Source: Phytohabitans suffuscus (lineage in GTDB: Bacteria; Actinomycetota; Actinomycetes; Mycobacteriales; Micromonosporaceae). Taken from it: 64,000 nt of DNA. The stretch covers positions 2,976,320-3,040,319 of the forward strand of contig NZ_AP022871.1 of the NCBI RefSeq assembly GCF_011764565.1, in the 5' to 3' direction. The notes beneath the pieces were generated by a model that made no database searches, was not told the origin of the DNA, and worked only from the letters and a program-made list of their open reading frames with translations. Position 1 is the first letter of the stretch. Each line of letters starts with the position of its first letter. Positions 35,292 through 43,733 of this stretch are shown in pieces. A program made the translations under genes and the position numbers.

Positions 35292-36143
35292 TCAAGGGCC
35301 CAGGACGGATACGCCCGCCGCGGCCGCGACGACCGCCTCGTAGACCTCGGGCTCCGTGGTGAAGGCGCCGAGCTTGACCTGCTTGTGCGTGCCGTGGAAG
35401 TCGGACGATCCGGTCACCGCCAGTCCCAGCTCGGCGGCGAGCCCGCGCACGTGCTCGCGCTCGGCCGGGGAGTGCGCCTCGTGGTCGGCCTCCAGGCCGA
35501 AGAGGCCGGCCGCCGCCAGCTCCACGATCAGCGAGTCGGGCACCACCTTGCCGCGCCTGGTGGCCTTCGGGTGGGCGAAGACCGGCACGCCGCCCGCCTC
35601 GCGCACGAGCCGCACCGCCGCGAAGACGTCCGTGTCCTCTTTGGGCACCCGGTAGCGCTCGCCCAGCCACCGGTCCTCGAACGCCTCGTCCGTACCGGCC
35701 ACCAGCCCCGCCCGGATCAGCGCCTGCGCGATGTGCGGCCGCCCGACGGTGCCACCGGCCGCGTACCCGGACACCTCGTCCCAGGTCACGTCGTACCCGT
35801 CGGCGCGCAGCCGCTCGACGATGCGCTGGGCCCGCACCTCCCGCCCGCGCCGCACCCGGGCGGACTCGGCCGCCAGCCCCGGCGCGGTGGGGTCGAACAG
35901 GTACGCGAGCAGGTGCAGCGGGATCGCCGGCGTCTGGCCGTACCACCGGCAGGAAAGCTCCGCACCGCGCACGAGCGCGAGGCCGGCGGGCCGGGCGTCC
36001 GCCGCGGGCACCCAGCCGGCGGTCGTGTCGTGGTCGGTGATGGCGAGTACGTCGAGTCCCGCCCCGGCAGCGGCGGCGACAAGCTCGGCCGGGGTGAGGG
36101 TGCCGTCGCTGGCGGTGGAGTGGGCGTGCAGGTCGATGCGCAT
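35292..36143 (-). CDS. PHP-domain phosphoesterase
   Basis: 283 aa. Metal-binding motifs DLHAHSTASDGTLTP, LAITDHDTTAGW, GAELSC, VFAHPKA and TGSSDFHGTHK are all present, as in the YciV/TrpH (RNase AM) group that hydrolyses 3',5'-nucleoside bisphosphate or RNA 5' ends. ATG at 36143 shares a base with the TGA of the preceding gene (TGATG), so the two are coupled. Confidence 0.9.
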   Translation of the reverse strand: MRIDLHAHSTASDGTLTPAELVAAAAGAGLDVLAITDHDTTAGWVPAADARPAGLALVRGAELSCRWYGQTPAIPLHLLAYLFDPTAPGLAAESARVRRGREVRAQRIVERLRADGYDVTWDEVSGYAAGGTVGRPHIAQALIRAGLVAGTDEAFEDRWLGERYRVPKEDTDVFAAVRLVREAGGVPVFAHPKATRRGKVVPDSLIVELAAAGLFGLEADHEAHSPAEREHVRGLAAELGLAVTGSSDFHGTHKQVKLGAFTTEPEVYEAVVAAAAGVSVLGP

Positions 36144-37435
36144 CAGACCAGCATGGGGTCCACCACGAGCAGGCGGTCGTCGGCGCCGGCGCCGGGCACC
36201 GGGACCTCTTCGACCTCCGGCTCCCGCCCGGCCTTGACCCGGACCAGGTCGCCCTCGCGGGAGACGTGCACGAGCGTGGCGGCGTTGGCCCACGCCGCCT
36301 GGTCGCTCAGCTCCGGACCGGCGTCGGCCGCGCTGGCCTTACCGTCGAACGCGACCCGCAGGTCGACCAGCCGGGCCCGCCCGGCACCGTCCGCCACCAG
36401 CCAGCGGCCGTCGGGCGAGACCGTGCCCGAGCCGCGCGGGTTGAGCTGCAGCGCGCAGGCCGTCTTGAGCACCTCGAGCGCGTTGGTCGCGTCGAGGAGG
36501 GCGAGGCACGGGCGGTCGCCGGCCTCGGCCGAGACCTGGCCGACGACGGTGCGCCCGTCGGGCAGCGGCCCGTAGATCTCGGACGTGCCGGGCTTCCACA
36601 CCGGCGTGTACGCCGTGCCGCGCCGCGGCCACCACACGTCGAAGCTGGCCTGCTGGCCCCCGGCGCCGGTCCGCTCCATGACCACGCCGTGCCCCACGAA
36701 GCTCACCGGGCGCCCTTCCGCCGGCGCGGAGGCCTGCGTCGCGTCCCTGAGCGTGCCCTGGTCGACGACCGCGGTGAAGAGCCGCGCGCTGTCACGCCAG
36801 GCCACCCGGCGGCCGTCGGGAGCCAGCGTGACCGCGTCGACCGCGTGGAGCACCTGGACGGAGGAGCCGTCGGAGGCCACGTACCAGAGGCTGGCGCCGC
36901 CCGAAGGCAGGACCCCGACGACGAGCCAGCCCTTGGTGGACTCGTGCGCCTGGGTCACCGTGCCGATCTGGGGCAGCGTGATCGCCGTGCCGGTCGTCGT
37001 GCGCAGCTGCGAGGCGACGACCAGGTCGACCGGCACCTCGACAGCGGACATCCGGTCGCGGTCGAAGGTGCCGCTGGGCGCCGGCACGGCGGTGGTCGGG
37101 GCGATCGCCGGCAGCGACTGGACGACCTCCGGCGGCGAGTCGTCGACCCAGGCGGGGCCGGCGTAGCGCCGGTCGTCCGGCTTGATCTGGACCACCCCGA
37201 CGGTGGCGGCGGCTGTGGCGGCGACGACCAGGGCGGTGCCCACGACGGAACGACGCCTGTTGATGCGCCGGCCCTTCACGATCGCGCGGCCGGCGGGGTC
37301 GGGCCGGCCCACCCCGTGCGCCGGGTCGGCCGCCCGCGAGAGCGTCTCCCGCAGCGCCCGCTCCAGATCGTCCGATGCCACGCCTAATGGACGCCTTGGC
37401 AGCGGCCCCAGGTTGTCCGGCCCACCCATCGTCAC
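36143..37435 (-). CDS. Membrane-anchored beta-propeller-like protein coupled to the sigma factor
   Basis: 430 aa. A cytoplasmic N-terminus (DDLERALRETLSRAAD), a single membrane helix (SVVGTALVVAATAAATVGVV), then an extracytoplasmic domain with repeated VTLAPDGRRVAWRD / SGTVSPDGRWLVADG units, as in TolB/WD40-like propellers. The GTG start overlaps the sigma factor TGA (GTGA). By position it could be the anti-sigma factor or sensor, with the short cytoplasmic part binding the sigma factor, but no zinc anti-sigma motif is present. Confidence 0.8.
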   Translation of the reverse strand: MTMGGPDNLGPLPRRPLGVASDDLERALRETLSRAADPAHGVGRPDPAGRAIVKGRRINRRRSVVGTALVVAATAAATVGVVQIKPDDRRYAGPAWVDDSPPEVVQSLPAIAPTTAVPAPSGTFDRDRMSAVEVPVDLVVASQLRTTTGTAITLPQIGTVTQAHESTKGWLVVGVLPSGGASLWYVASDGSSVQVLHAVDAVTLAPDGRRVAWRDSARLFTAVVDQGTLRDATQASAPAEGRPVSFVGHGVVMERTGAGGQQASFDVWWPRRGTAYTPVWKPGTSEIYGPLPDGRTVVGQVSAEAGDRPCLALLDATNALEVLKTACALQLNPRGSGTVSPDGRWLVADGAGRARLVDLRVAFDGKASAADAGPELSDQAAWANAATLVHVSREGDLVRVKAGREPEVEEVPVPGAGADDRLLVVDPMLV

Positions 37436-38127
37436 CCGCGCTCCAGGCCGGCGGCGGGCGCCGGGATCGGCGGCATCGGCAGGCTCGGCACGACCGGCGC
37501 ATGCCGTACGCGGGTGGGCGCGGTGGCCGGCTTGGGCTCCGGCTCGCGGCTGGCCGGCACCCGCCTCGCCCGCGCGGCGCCCTTGGCGCCGGCCTCCGGC
37601 TGCTCGGCCCCGGCCAGCCCGGAGGCGAGGCCCTCGGCACCGAGTCGCTGCCGCAGGGTGTTGAGGGCTCGCGAGGTCTGGCTCTTGACCGTACCGGTGG
37701 AGATGTCGAGCAGCGCGGCGGTCTGCGCCTCGGTCAGGTCTTCGTAGAAGCGCAGCACCAGCACCGCACGCTGCCGGGCCGGCAGCGCCTTGACGTGCCG
37801 CCACAGCGCGTCGCGCTCCAGCTGCTCGTCGATCTGGTCGGGTGCGGCCCGCTCGGGCAGGATCTCGGTGGGGCGCTCGCCGTGCCAGCGCCGCCGCCAC
37901 CAGCTGGTCGCGGTGTTGACCAGGACCCGCCGCGCGTACGGCTCGACCGCCTCGATCTCCCCGAGCCGCTTCCACGCCAGGTAGGTCTTGGTCAGGGCGA
38001 TCTGGAGCAGGTCTTCGGCCGTGGCCCAGTCACCGGCGAGCAGGTAGGCCGTACGCAGGAGGGCGGCGGAACGCGCCGCGACGAACTCGCGGAACTCCTC
38101 CTCCATTTCCTGCCTGGCGGCCGACAC
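37432..38127 (-). CDS. SigE-family (SigE/SigM-like, ECF) RNA polymerase sigma factor
   Basis: 231 aa. Region 2: LLRTAYLLAGDWATAEDLLQIALTKTYLAWKRL. Region 4: LPARQRAVLVLRFYEDLTEAQTAALLDISTGTVKSQTSRALNTLRQ with a helix-turn-helix. After residue ~170 there is a long Pro/Ala-rich tail (about 60 residues) unusual for plain ECF factors. GTG at 38127 has GGGGAGG 6 nt upstream. It is the first gene of a coupled pair with the membrane-anchored propeller protein. Confidence 0.92.
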   Translation of the reverse strand: MSAARQEMEEEFREFVAARSAALLRTAYLLAGDWATAEDLLQIALTKTYLAWKRLGEIEAVEPYARRVLVNTATSWWRRRWHGERPTEILPERAAPDQIDEQLERDALWRHVKALPARQRAVLVLRFYEDLTEAQTAALLDISTGTVKSQTSRALNTLRQRLGAEGLASGLAGAEQPEAGAKGAARARRVPASREPEPKPATAPTRVRHAPVVPSLPMPPIPAPAAGLERG

Positions 38128-38240
38128 TCATCGCCTCCCCGTGATAGGTGCCCTCCCGAAGGTTGTCACAGCCTCTGGGCAAGGACCATGGCACGGATGG
38201 CTAAACCGGCGTTAGGGCGTGTAAGGAGAATGGATGGCGA

Positions 38241-39092
38241 TCAGGCGCCGTCTTCGGCCGTGCTTTCCTCGGCTTTGCCCAAGCGCGCCTCGACCGCCTG
38301 CGGCTCGTACATCTCCTCGACCACGCGGAGATAGAGCTCGTTGGGGTTGGGCAGGTGCTTGACCTCACGGAGCGCCTGGTCCTGGCCGGCCGACTCCAGC
38401 ACGAACGTGCCGTAGTTGAGCATGCGCCCGAGCGGGGACTGCTCGTACTTCATGTCGGTGACGCGCAGTAGCGGCATCATGCCGACCTTGCGGGTGATGA
38501 TGCCGTTGACCACCATGACCCGCTTGTTGGTCAGGATGAACCGGTCGAAATACCAGTCGCCGATCTGCCAGGCGACCCAGCCCATCACGCCGAACCAGAT
38601 GATGACCGCGGCGGTGGTGAGGCCGGGGACGTCCTGCCGGGCGAGGAAGCCGGAAAGGTAGCCGAGCGCGAACGTCGCGGCGGTGCCGATCAGCAGGGGC
38701 GTGGTCAGGTGGATCCAGTGCCGCTTCCACTCCCCGCGGTAACGCTCCGTGGGGAAGAGGTATCGAGCGACCAGCGAGCTGGGCTCGTCTTCCAGCGGGA
38801 GCACGCGCCGCGGACCGATCGGCATGCCGGCCGCGTCGGTGCGCAGGCCGGAGAGCTCGTCCTCGGAGAACTCCGGGGGCAGGTAGGCACCACGCCCGCT
38901 GTCGCCATAGCCCGCGTCGTCGGAGTAGGCCGGGCCGTCCGAATAGGAGGGCCCGGACGAGTACGCGGCATCCTCGCTGTAGCCAGGGCCGCTGTCACGC
39001 GGAGTGCGCGGGATGGGCTCCGTGTCTCGCTGGCGGCGGATTCGATCGGGCTCGTCGGGGTCGTCGGGGGGTCCGCCCGGTGCGCTGCCCAT
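38241..39092 (-). CDS. PH-domain (bPH) membrane protein
   Basis: 283 aa. Residues 1-70 are a disordered Ser/Tyr/Gly/Asp repeat (YSEDAAYSSGPSYSDGPAYS). Two membrane helices follow (LLIGTAATFALGYLSGFL, AAVIIWFGVMGWVAWQIGDW), then a bacterial pleckstrin-homology fold: FDRFILTNKRVMVVNGIITRKVGMMPLLRVTDMKYEQSPLGRMLNYGTFVLESAGQ. Such proteins are thought to bind lipids or scaffold at the membrane. ATG at 39092, 7 bp after the upstream small gene. Confidence 0.87.
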   Translation of the reverse strand: MGSAPGGPPDDPDEPDRIRRQRDTEPIPRTPRDSGPGYSEDAAYSSGPSYSDGPAYSDDAGYGDSGRGAYLPPEFSEDELSGLRTDAAGMPIGPRRVLPLEDEPSSLVARYLFPTERYRGEWKRHWIHLTTPLLIGTAATFALGYLSGFLARQDVPGLTTAAVIIWFGVMGWVAWQIGDWYFDRFILTNKRVMVVNGIITRKVGMMPLLRVTDMKYEQSPLGRMLNYGTFVLESAGQDQALREVKHLPNPNELYLRVVEEMYEPQAVEARLGKAEESTAEDGA

Positions 39093-39099
39093 CGGCGAC

Positions 39100-39258
39100 T
39101 TATGCGATCAGGCTCGTGACGAAGTCACCGAGGCCCTGACCGATGTCCGCGACCGTGGTGCCCAGGGACTGGAACACGTCGGCCGCGGAGTCGGGCCGGT
39201 ACGCGATGAAGAACAACAGGAACGCGATGCCGCCCCAGGTGAGGATCTTTTTGATCAT
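39100..39258 (-). CDS. Small membrane protein, 52 aa
   Basis: A complete short ORF: MIKKILTWGGIAFLLFFIAY forms a membrane helix, followed by RPDSAADVFQSLGTTVADIG and FVTSLIA. ATG at 39258 with GGAGGG about 10 nt upstream. It precedes the PH-domain gene by 7 bp, so they form an operon. I recall similar short membrane peptides beside PH-domain genes in actinobacteria, but cannot verify it here. Confidence 0.8.
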   Translation of the reverse strand: MIKKILTWGGIAFLLFFIAYRPDSAADVFQSLGTTVADIGQGLGDFVTSLIA

Positions 39259-39358
39259 TGCGGGCCGTCCCTCCGCACTGCACGCCGAGCCGGTGTCGGC
39301 AGTACCCAGAGTATCAGTCGAGCGTCTTTACGTGTTGATCCATTACTGGAAAACGCAT

Positions 39359-40048
39359 TCACGCTCTCCCGTGCAAGTACGGCGAAGGTGCGCCGTACAC
39401 GAGCTCGGGCGGCAGCCACTCGGACAGGTCGTGCAGCACGACATGCTCCGCGAGGAGGTAACCCGCACTCGCTGGCCAGGCTATCGCACACAGCCACATC
39501 CCCCGGGCTTCTCCGGCGTAGGCGCTCCGATCCGTCGGGGACTTCACAGACCACAGTGGAGTCGGGTGACCGCCCACTTTGATCTTCGCGTGCGGTCCAC
39601 CGTGGTCGCCGGCGGGCGGGCCCTCGTCACCCAGCGCATCGGCGATCAGCGCGCCCGGATCGAGCCCGGGAAGGCCGCCGAAGCGGTTGCCCAGCCCGAC
39701 GCCCGGCTCCTCGGCCACGAAGACCAGGTCGGCCGGTCCGCCCCGGAGCGGGGACGGCCCGCTGCAGGCCACGGCGGTGGCTCGCACGCCGGTGCGGTCG
39801 TCACCGGCCCAGGCGACGCCGGTCATCGTCCAGCCCAGCGGCAGCGGCCAGGGGCACCACACCGGCACCGGCGGTCGGCCGCTCGCCTCCTGCGCCTTCT
39901 CGACGCTGGCCAGCACGCTCGCCACGATCTCGGCGCCCACGTGCTCGGCGACGTGCAGCGGCGGCACCGGGCCGTCTTCGTCGCACCGCCAGTCGGTGTG
40001 CATCAGGTCGGGCGGCCGCACCGGACCACCACATCTGGGACAACTCAC
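39359..40048 (-). CDS. DUF6758 family zinc-ribbon protein
   Basis: 229 aa. Starts VSCPRCGGPVRPPDL and continues with WRCDED, so an N-terminal zinc ribbon. Then come VPVWCPWPLPLGWTMTGVAWAGDDRTG, ATAVACSGPSPL, DLVFVAEEPGVGLG, HPTPLWSV and AYAGEARGMWLCAIAWP, all strongly conserved in actinobacterial DUF6758 proteins. Function is unknown. GTG at 40048 starts right at the ribbon; GTG at 40060 is possible. In Streptomyces this family also lies near PHP, MgtE and Mrp genes. Confidence 0.85.
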   Translation of the reverse strand: MSCPRCGGPVRPPDLMHTDWRCDEDGPVPPLHVAEHVGAEIVASVLASVEKAQEASGRPPVPVWCPWPLPLGWTMTGVAWAGDDRTGVRATAVACSGPSPLRGGPADLVFVAEEPGVGLGNRFGGLPGLDPGALIADALGDEGPPAGDHGGPHAKIKVGGHPTPLWSVKSPTDRSAYAGEARGMWLCAIAWPASAGYLLAEHVVLHDLSEWLPPELVYGAPSPYLHGRA

Positions 40049-40064
40049 CGCAACACCCACCCCT

Positions 40065-40748
40065 CTACGGTGCGCGGCTCGCCGCCTCCCCGTCAAGGTC
40101 TACAGGCGGTGGCGGGGCCTCCGGCGGGGGCGGACCGGCGTGCGCGCGGATCCAGGCGTGCATGGCGATCCCGCTGGCCACGCCCGCGTTGATCGAGCGG
40201 GTGGAGCCGTACTGGGCGATCGAGAAGACCTGGTCGCACGAGGCCCGCGCGGCGGCCGAGAGCCCCGGACCCTCCTGGCCGAACAGCAGCGCGCACCGCC
40301 GGGGCAGCGTCACCGCCTCCAGCGGGTGTGCCCCGGGCAGGTTGTCGATGCCGACCACGGGCAGGTCGTGGGCGTGCGCCCAGCCGGCGAACTCCTCGAT
40401 CGTCTCGTGGTGCCGCACGTGCTGGTAACGGTCGGTCACCATCGCACCCCGCCTGTTCCACCGCCGCTTCCCGACGATGTGCACCTCCGCGGCCATGAAC
40501 GCGTTGGCGTTGCGCACGACCGTGCCGATGTTGAGGTCGTGCTGCCAGTTTTCGATCGCCACGTGGAAGTCGTGCCGCCGCTCGTCGAGGTCGGCCACGA
40601 CCGCCTCGCGAAGCCAGTACCGGTAGCGGTCGACCACGTTGCGCCGGTCACCGTTGGCGAGCAGGTCGGGGTCGAAGCGCGGGTCGGCCGGCCACTCACC
40701 TGGCCAGGGCCCGACGCCGACCTCGGTCTCATCACCACTCACGGTCAT
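40065..40748 (-). CDS. TrmH/SpoU-family RNA methyltransferase
   Basis: 227 aa. SPOUT trefoil-knot motifs: NIGTVVRNANAF (motif 1), CALLFGQEGPGLS (motif 2) and STRSINAGVASGIAMHAWI (motif 3, SAM binding). It 2'-O-methylates tRNA or rRNA; the position is unknown. ATG at 40748 begins MTVSGDETEVGVG. The C-terminal tail is Pro-rich. It lies just upstream of the DUF6758 gene with a few bases between. Confidence 0.9.
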   Translation of the reverse strand: MTVSGDETEVGVGPWPGEWPADPRFDPDLLANGDRRNVVDRYRYWLREAVVADLDERRHDFHVAIENWQHDLNIGTVVRNANAFMAAEVHIVGKRRWNRRGAMVTDRYQHVRHHETIEEFAGWAHAHDLPVVGIDNLPGAHPLEAVTLPRRCALLFGQEGPGLSAAARASCDQVFSIAQYGSTRSINAGVASGIAMHAWIRAHAGPPPPEAPPPPVDLDGEAASRAP

Positions 40749-40801
40749 CAGAGGGTACGGCCCGCGCCCGGCCGCCCAGCGCGGCGGGCCGGTCCGGCGC
40801 C

Positions 40802-41362
40802 TCAGCGCAGGGCGAGCGCGACCGCCAGGTCGTCGAGGAACCGGCGCTCGGCGGCACTGACCCGCTCGCCGCCCAGCCCGAGCAGCCCACCCGAGCGAGC
40901 CGCGCCGCAGGCCCGGGCGGCCACCGACTGCACCCACTGGCGGTACGCCGCCGAGTCGGCCGGGTCGGCCCGCGCGGCCAGCAGCCCGGTCGCCCGCCGG
41001 CAGGCGTCCAGCACGTCGGCGACGCTCAAGGCCCGGTCGCTGTGGTCAGGGGAGGCGGGCGGGTCTTCGGCCGCGGGCCGGTCGTCGTCGGCCTCGGCGT
41101 AGATCGCGGAGACCACGGCGCGGACCAGGTCGCTGTCGAACGCGCGCCCCGCGGCGATCGCGTCGAGCCCGGCGAGACCCTCGGCGACCGTGCGGCGCGG
41201 TGCGTCCGGCTCGGCGGACGTGGCGGCCACGATCACCCGCGCGGGCAGGTGGGTCAACAGCTCCCACTCCCCGGCGGGAACGCCATCGCGGCGACCTGGC
41301 CGCCAGAAGTCGGGTCTCCGGAAGCGGATTGGCTCGGCATAGCGACCTCCCGAGGTCAGCAT
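40802..41362 (-). CDS. Hypothetical protein, 186 aa
   Basis: No family recognised. An Arg-rich start (RFRRPDFWRPGRRDGVPAGE) leads to a small alpha/beta core (LTHLPARVIVAATSAEPDAPRRTVAEGLAGLDAIAAGR), a loop rich in Asp/Pro, and a helical end (SVADVLDACRRATGLLAARA, GGERVSAAERRFLDDLAVAL). Helix content suggests a TerB-like or regulatory bundle, but that is a guess. The ATG at 41362 lacks a clear ribosome site. It lies upstream of trmH with a 53-bp gap. Confidence 0.65.
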   Translation of the reverse strand: MLTSGGRYAEPIRFRRPDFWRPGRRDGVPAGEWELLTHLPARVIVAATSAEPDAPRRTVAEGLAGLDAIAAGRAFDSDLVRAVVSAIYAEADDDRPAAEDPPASPDHSDRALSVADVLDACRRATGLLAARADPADSAAYRQWVQSVAARACGAARSGGLLGLGGERVSAAERRFLDDLAVALALR

Positions 41363-41418
41363 ATGCCCAGTTTTGCGGGGATGCGCGGCTTGCGGTGCAG
41401 GCCTGCGTGTCGGGGGTT

Positions 41419-41937
41419 TCAGCCCTTCGGTTCGGGGAAGCTGGGCCGGTCCGGGTCGCCACCGGCGAGCACCGCGGCCGCCGTGTACTCCTTCTTCGGC
41501 ACCATGACCCGCCGCCGGAACACGCACACCATCGTGCCGTCCTGCTTGTAGCCCTTCGTCTCCACCGACACCACGCCCCGGTCCGACTTGGAGGCCGACT
41601 CGCGCTTGTCGAGCACGGTGGTCTCGCCGTAGATGGTGTCGCCGTGGAACGTGGGTGCGACGTGGCGCAGCGACTCGACCTCCAGGTTGGCGATGGCCTT
41701 GCCGCTCACGTCGGCGACGGACATGCCCAGCAGCAGGGAGTAGATGTAGTTGCCGACCACGACGTTGCGCTTGAAGTGCGTGGACGTCTCGGCGTAGTGG
41801 GCGTCCAGGTGCAGCGGGTGGTGGTTCATGGTGAGCAGGCAGAACAGGTGGTCGTCGTACTCCGTCACCGTCTTGCCCGGCCAGTGCCGGTAGACCGCGC
41901 CGACCTCGAACTCCTCGTAGTACCGGCCGAACCGCAT
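41419..41937 (-). CDS. MaoC-family (hot-dog fold) dehydratase
   Basis: 172 aa. RFGRYYEEFEVGAVYRHWPGKTVTEYDDHLFCLLTMNHHPLHLDAHYAE shows the hydratase segment (D...H-P-x-H-x-D). VGNYIYSLLLGMSVADVSG and APTFHGDTIYGETTVLDKRES follow. It is an enoyl-CoA hydratase-like or mesaconyl/beta-methylmalyl-CoA dehydratase-like enzyme. A CoA ester lyase gene lies 10 kb away (52.5 kb), which would fit the same pathway but is not adjacent. ATG at 41937 has GGGAGGG 5 nt upstream. Confidence 0.9.
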   Translation of the reverse strand: MRFGRYYEEFEVGAVYRHWPGKTVTEYDDHLFCLLTMNHHPLHLDAHYAETSTHFKRNVVVGNYIYSLLLGMSVADVSGKAIANLEVESLRHVAPTFHGDTIYGETTVLDKRESASKSDRGVVSVETKGYKQDGTMVCVFRRRVMVPKKEYTAAAVLAGGDPDRPSFPEPKG

Positions 41938-42494
41938 CCACGCCCTCCCATGCCTACCGACGGGTAGCAAACCCTGCGGGTAGAGCAAGGATGCCTTATC
42001 GACAGTTAAGCCGCCTCGACGGTCCCGCCGAAGGTCGGGGAGAACCCCGGAACTGACCCCGGACGCAATGAGCGGCGGGGCCCTCCCCGGCACCCGCCGC
42101 CCACGCTTGATGGAGTTGATTTTGCCGTGCAACTCGCGCTGGAGAAAGGTTTCAGGACGAGACGGAGGTCACAGTTATGCTTTTGTTACATTACAGTTAG
42201 TGAGAGTCGAGCGACTTGTAACCTTCCGTTACCGATCTTTGTCGACTGCACTATCCAGCACGTACGGCATTTTCAGTGTTACAGCCAGGTAAATTGATGG
42301 AATCGCTCCCATCACCAGGCGTAGCGAGCTGATCATCGCCGTTGGTCACTGTTCGGACGCTCGCGGTAGGGCCCTGACATAGCCGCTGGTGAGACCTGCC
42401 ACGCCGCGCCGGGCGTCCGGTTCGTCGGGAATGCAGGCTCGCCTCGTTAGGTTTCAGTACGCGTAGGCGACATCCCCGTGATCGGAGAGATCAA
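41938..42494. other. Long intergenic region upstream of thioredoxin
   Basis: 557 bp between the divergent maoC-like and trx genes. The part 42005-42110 is GC-rich with nested complementary blocks (CGGGGAGAACCCCG, GCGGCGGGG/CCCGCCGC) and may fold. 42170-42300 is A/T-rich with several GTTAC/GTAAC elements (TTGTTACATTACAG). It could hold a structured leader or regulatory sites, but I cannot match it to a known riboswitch class. Confidence 0.4.
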
Positions 42495-42857
42495 ATGGCG
42501 ACCGTTGAGCTGACCACGGCGAACTTCGACGAGGTGACCAGCCAGGACGGCACCGTACTGGTCGACTTCTGGGCCAGCTGGTGTGGACCGTGTGTCCGAT
42601 TCGCGCCGGTCTACGAGCGCTCGTCGGAGAAGCACCAGGACATCGTGTTCGGCAAGGTCGACACCGAGGCGCAGCAGGATCTCGCGGCCAAGTTCGACAT
42701 CCGGTCGATCCCGACCATCATGGCCATCCGCGACGGCGTGATCGTGTTCGCGCAGCCCGGCGCCCTGCCCGAGTCGGCCCTCGAGTCGCTGATCGAGCAG
42801 GTGCAGGCGCTCGACATGGACGACGTCCGCAAGAAGCTCGCCGCGCACAACCACTGA
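42495..42857 (+). CDS. trxA: Thioredoxin
   Basis: 120 aa. Active site DFWASWCGPCVRFAPV with the CGPC pair, the conserved cis-Pro loop RSIPTIMAIRDG, and VDFW before the site. A cytosolic disulphide reductase that needs a thioredoxin reductase, not found in this window. ATG at 42495. Its end is slightly longer than the minimal thioredoxin (LDMDDVRKKLAAHNH). A strong hairpin follows. Confidence 0.93.
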   Translation: MATVELTTANFDEVTSQDGTVLVDFWASWCGPCVRFAPVYERSSEKHQDIVFGKVDTEAQQDLAAKFDIRSIPTIMAIRDGVIVFAQPGALPESALESLIEQVQALDMDDVRKKLAAHNH

Positions 42858-42878
42858 CACGCAACCCCTTTCGCACGC

Positions 42879-42912
42879 AGAGGGCGCCCCTCGCCGTTGA
42901 GGAGCGCCCTCT
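42879..42912. terminator. Bidirectional terminator between trxA and the TIM-barrel gene
   Basis: AGAGGGCGC-C-CCTC / GAGG-A-GCGCCCTCT: nine perfect pairs, one mismatch, four more pairs and a 6-nt loop. It lies between two convergent genes and is the clearest terminator of the window. Confidence 0.75.
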
Positions 42913-42929
42913 CGCATGCGGCGGCGCGC

Positions 42930-43733
42930 TCAGGCCACGTGGGCCTCGTACGCCGCGATCGTGTCGGCGAGGATCTCCGCGCCGGGGCGGGCCCACAGGT
43001 CGGCGTGGAAGACCTCCACCTCGACCGGCCCGGTGTATCCGGCGGCGTCGACCGCCTCGCGGAAGCGGCGCAGCTCGACACAGCCCGCGCCGGGCAGGCC
43101 GCGCCCGAGCAGTACGCCCTCGGGCAGCGGCGTGATCCAGTCGGCGGCCTGGAAGCAGGCGATGCGCCGCTCCCGCCCGGCCCGCCCGATCTGCGCCCAC
43201 ACCGTGTCGTCCCACCACACGTGGTAGGTGTCGACGACCACGCCGACCGCCTCGGCGGGGTACGGCGCGGCGAGGTCGAGCGCCTGGCCGAGGGTCGACA
43301 CCACGCACCGGTCCGACGCGAACATCGGGTGCAGCGGCTCGATCGCGAGCTGGACACCTGCCTCCACAGTGGCCGGCACCAGGCGCCCGATCGCCTCGCC
43401 GACGTGCCGCCGGGCCGCGTCGACGTCCCGGCTACCGGGCGGCAGCCCGCCCGAGACCAGCACGAGTACGGGCGCCCCGAGCGTGTGTGCCTCCGCGATG
43501 GCGCGACTGTTCTCCTCGTACCAGGTGGGGGTCTGGAAGAAACCCCCGCGGCACAGCGAGGTGACCTCGAGCCCGGCGTCCTTCACGAGCGCCGCGGTCT
43601 TCTCCAGGCCGAAGTCCGCGACCTGCTCGCGCCACAGCCCCACCCGCGTGACCCCGGCGGCGACGCAGCCCGCGACGAGGTCGGGGATCGGCCACCGGTT
43701 GGCCGTCGCCTGGTTGAAGGAGAAGCGGGTCAC
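42930..43733 (-). CDS. Sugar phosphate isomerase/epimerase (xylose isomerase-like TIM barrel)
   Basis: 267 aa. Seen: RFSFNQATANRW at the start, VTRVGLWREQVADFG, LEVTSLCRGGFF, AIEPLHPMFASDRCVV, VGVVVDTYHVWWD (metal-binding Asp/His) and GPVEVEVFHADLW with the last Glu. Typical of IolE/Hyi-type enzymes. The GTG start overlaps the oxidoreductase TGA (GTGA). Together with that gene and the divergent LacI regulator it forms a sugar- or inositol-type catabolic unit whose substrate is unknown. Confidence 0.88.
   Translation of the reverse strand: MTRFSFNQATANRWPIPDLVAGCVAAGVTRVGLWREQVADFGLEKTAALVKDAGLEVTSLCRGGFFQTPTWYEENSRAIAEAHTLGAPVLVLVSGGLPPGSRDVDAARRHVGEAIGRLVPATVEAGVQLAIEPLHPMFASDRCVVSTLGQALDLAAPYPAEAVGVVVDTYHVWWDDTVWAQIGRAGRERRIACFQAADWITPLPEGVLLGRGLPGAGCVELRRFREAVDAAGYTGPVEVEVFHADLWARPGAEILADTIAAYEAHVA

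Noticed and set aside
38211-38226. Second MITE end (TTAGGGCGTGT)
   Set aside because: Only the first eight bases match the 30.8-kb element and no second inverted end is nearby.
42005-42110. Known riboswitch (c-di-AMP ydaO-type or cobalamin)
   Set aside because: The GC-rich blocks do not show the conserved cores of these classes.
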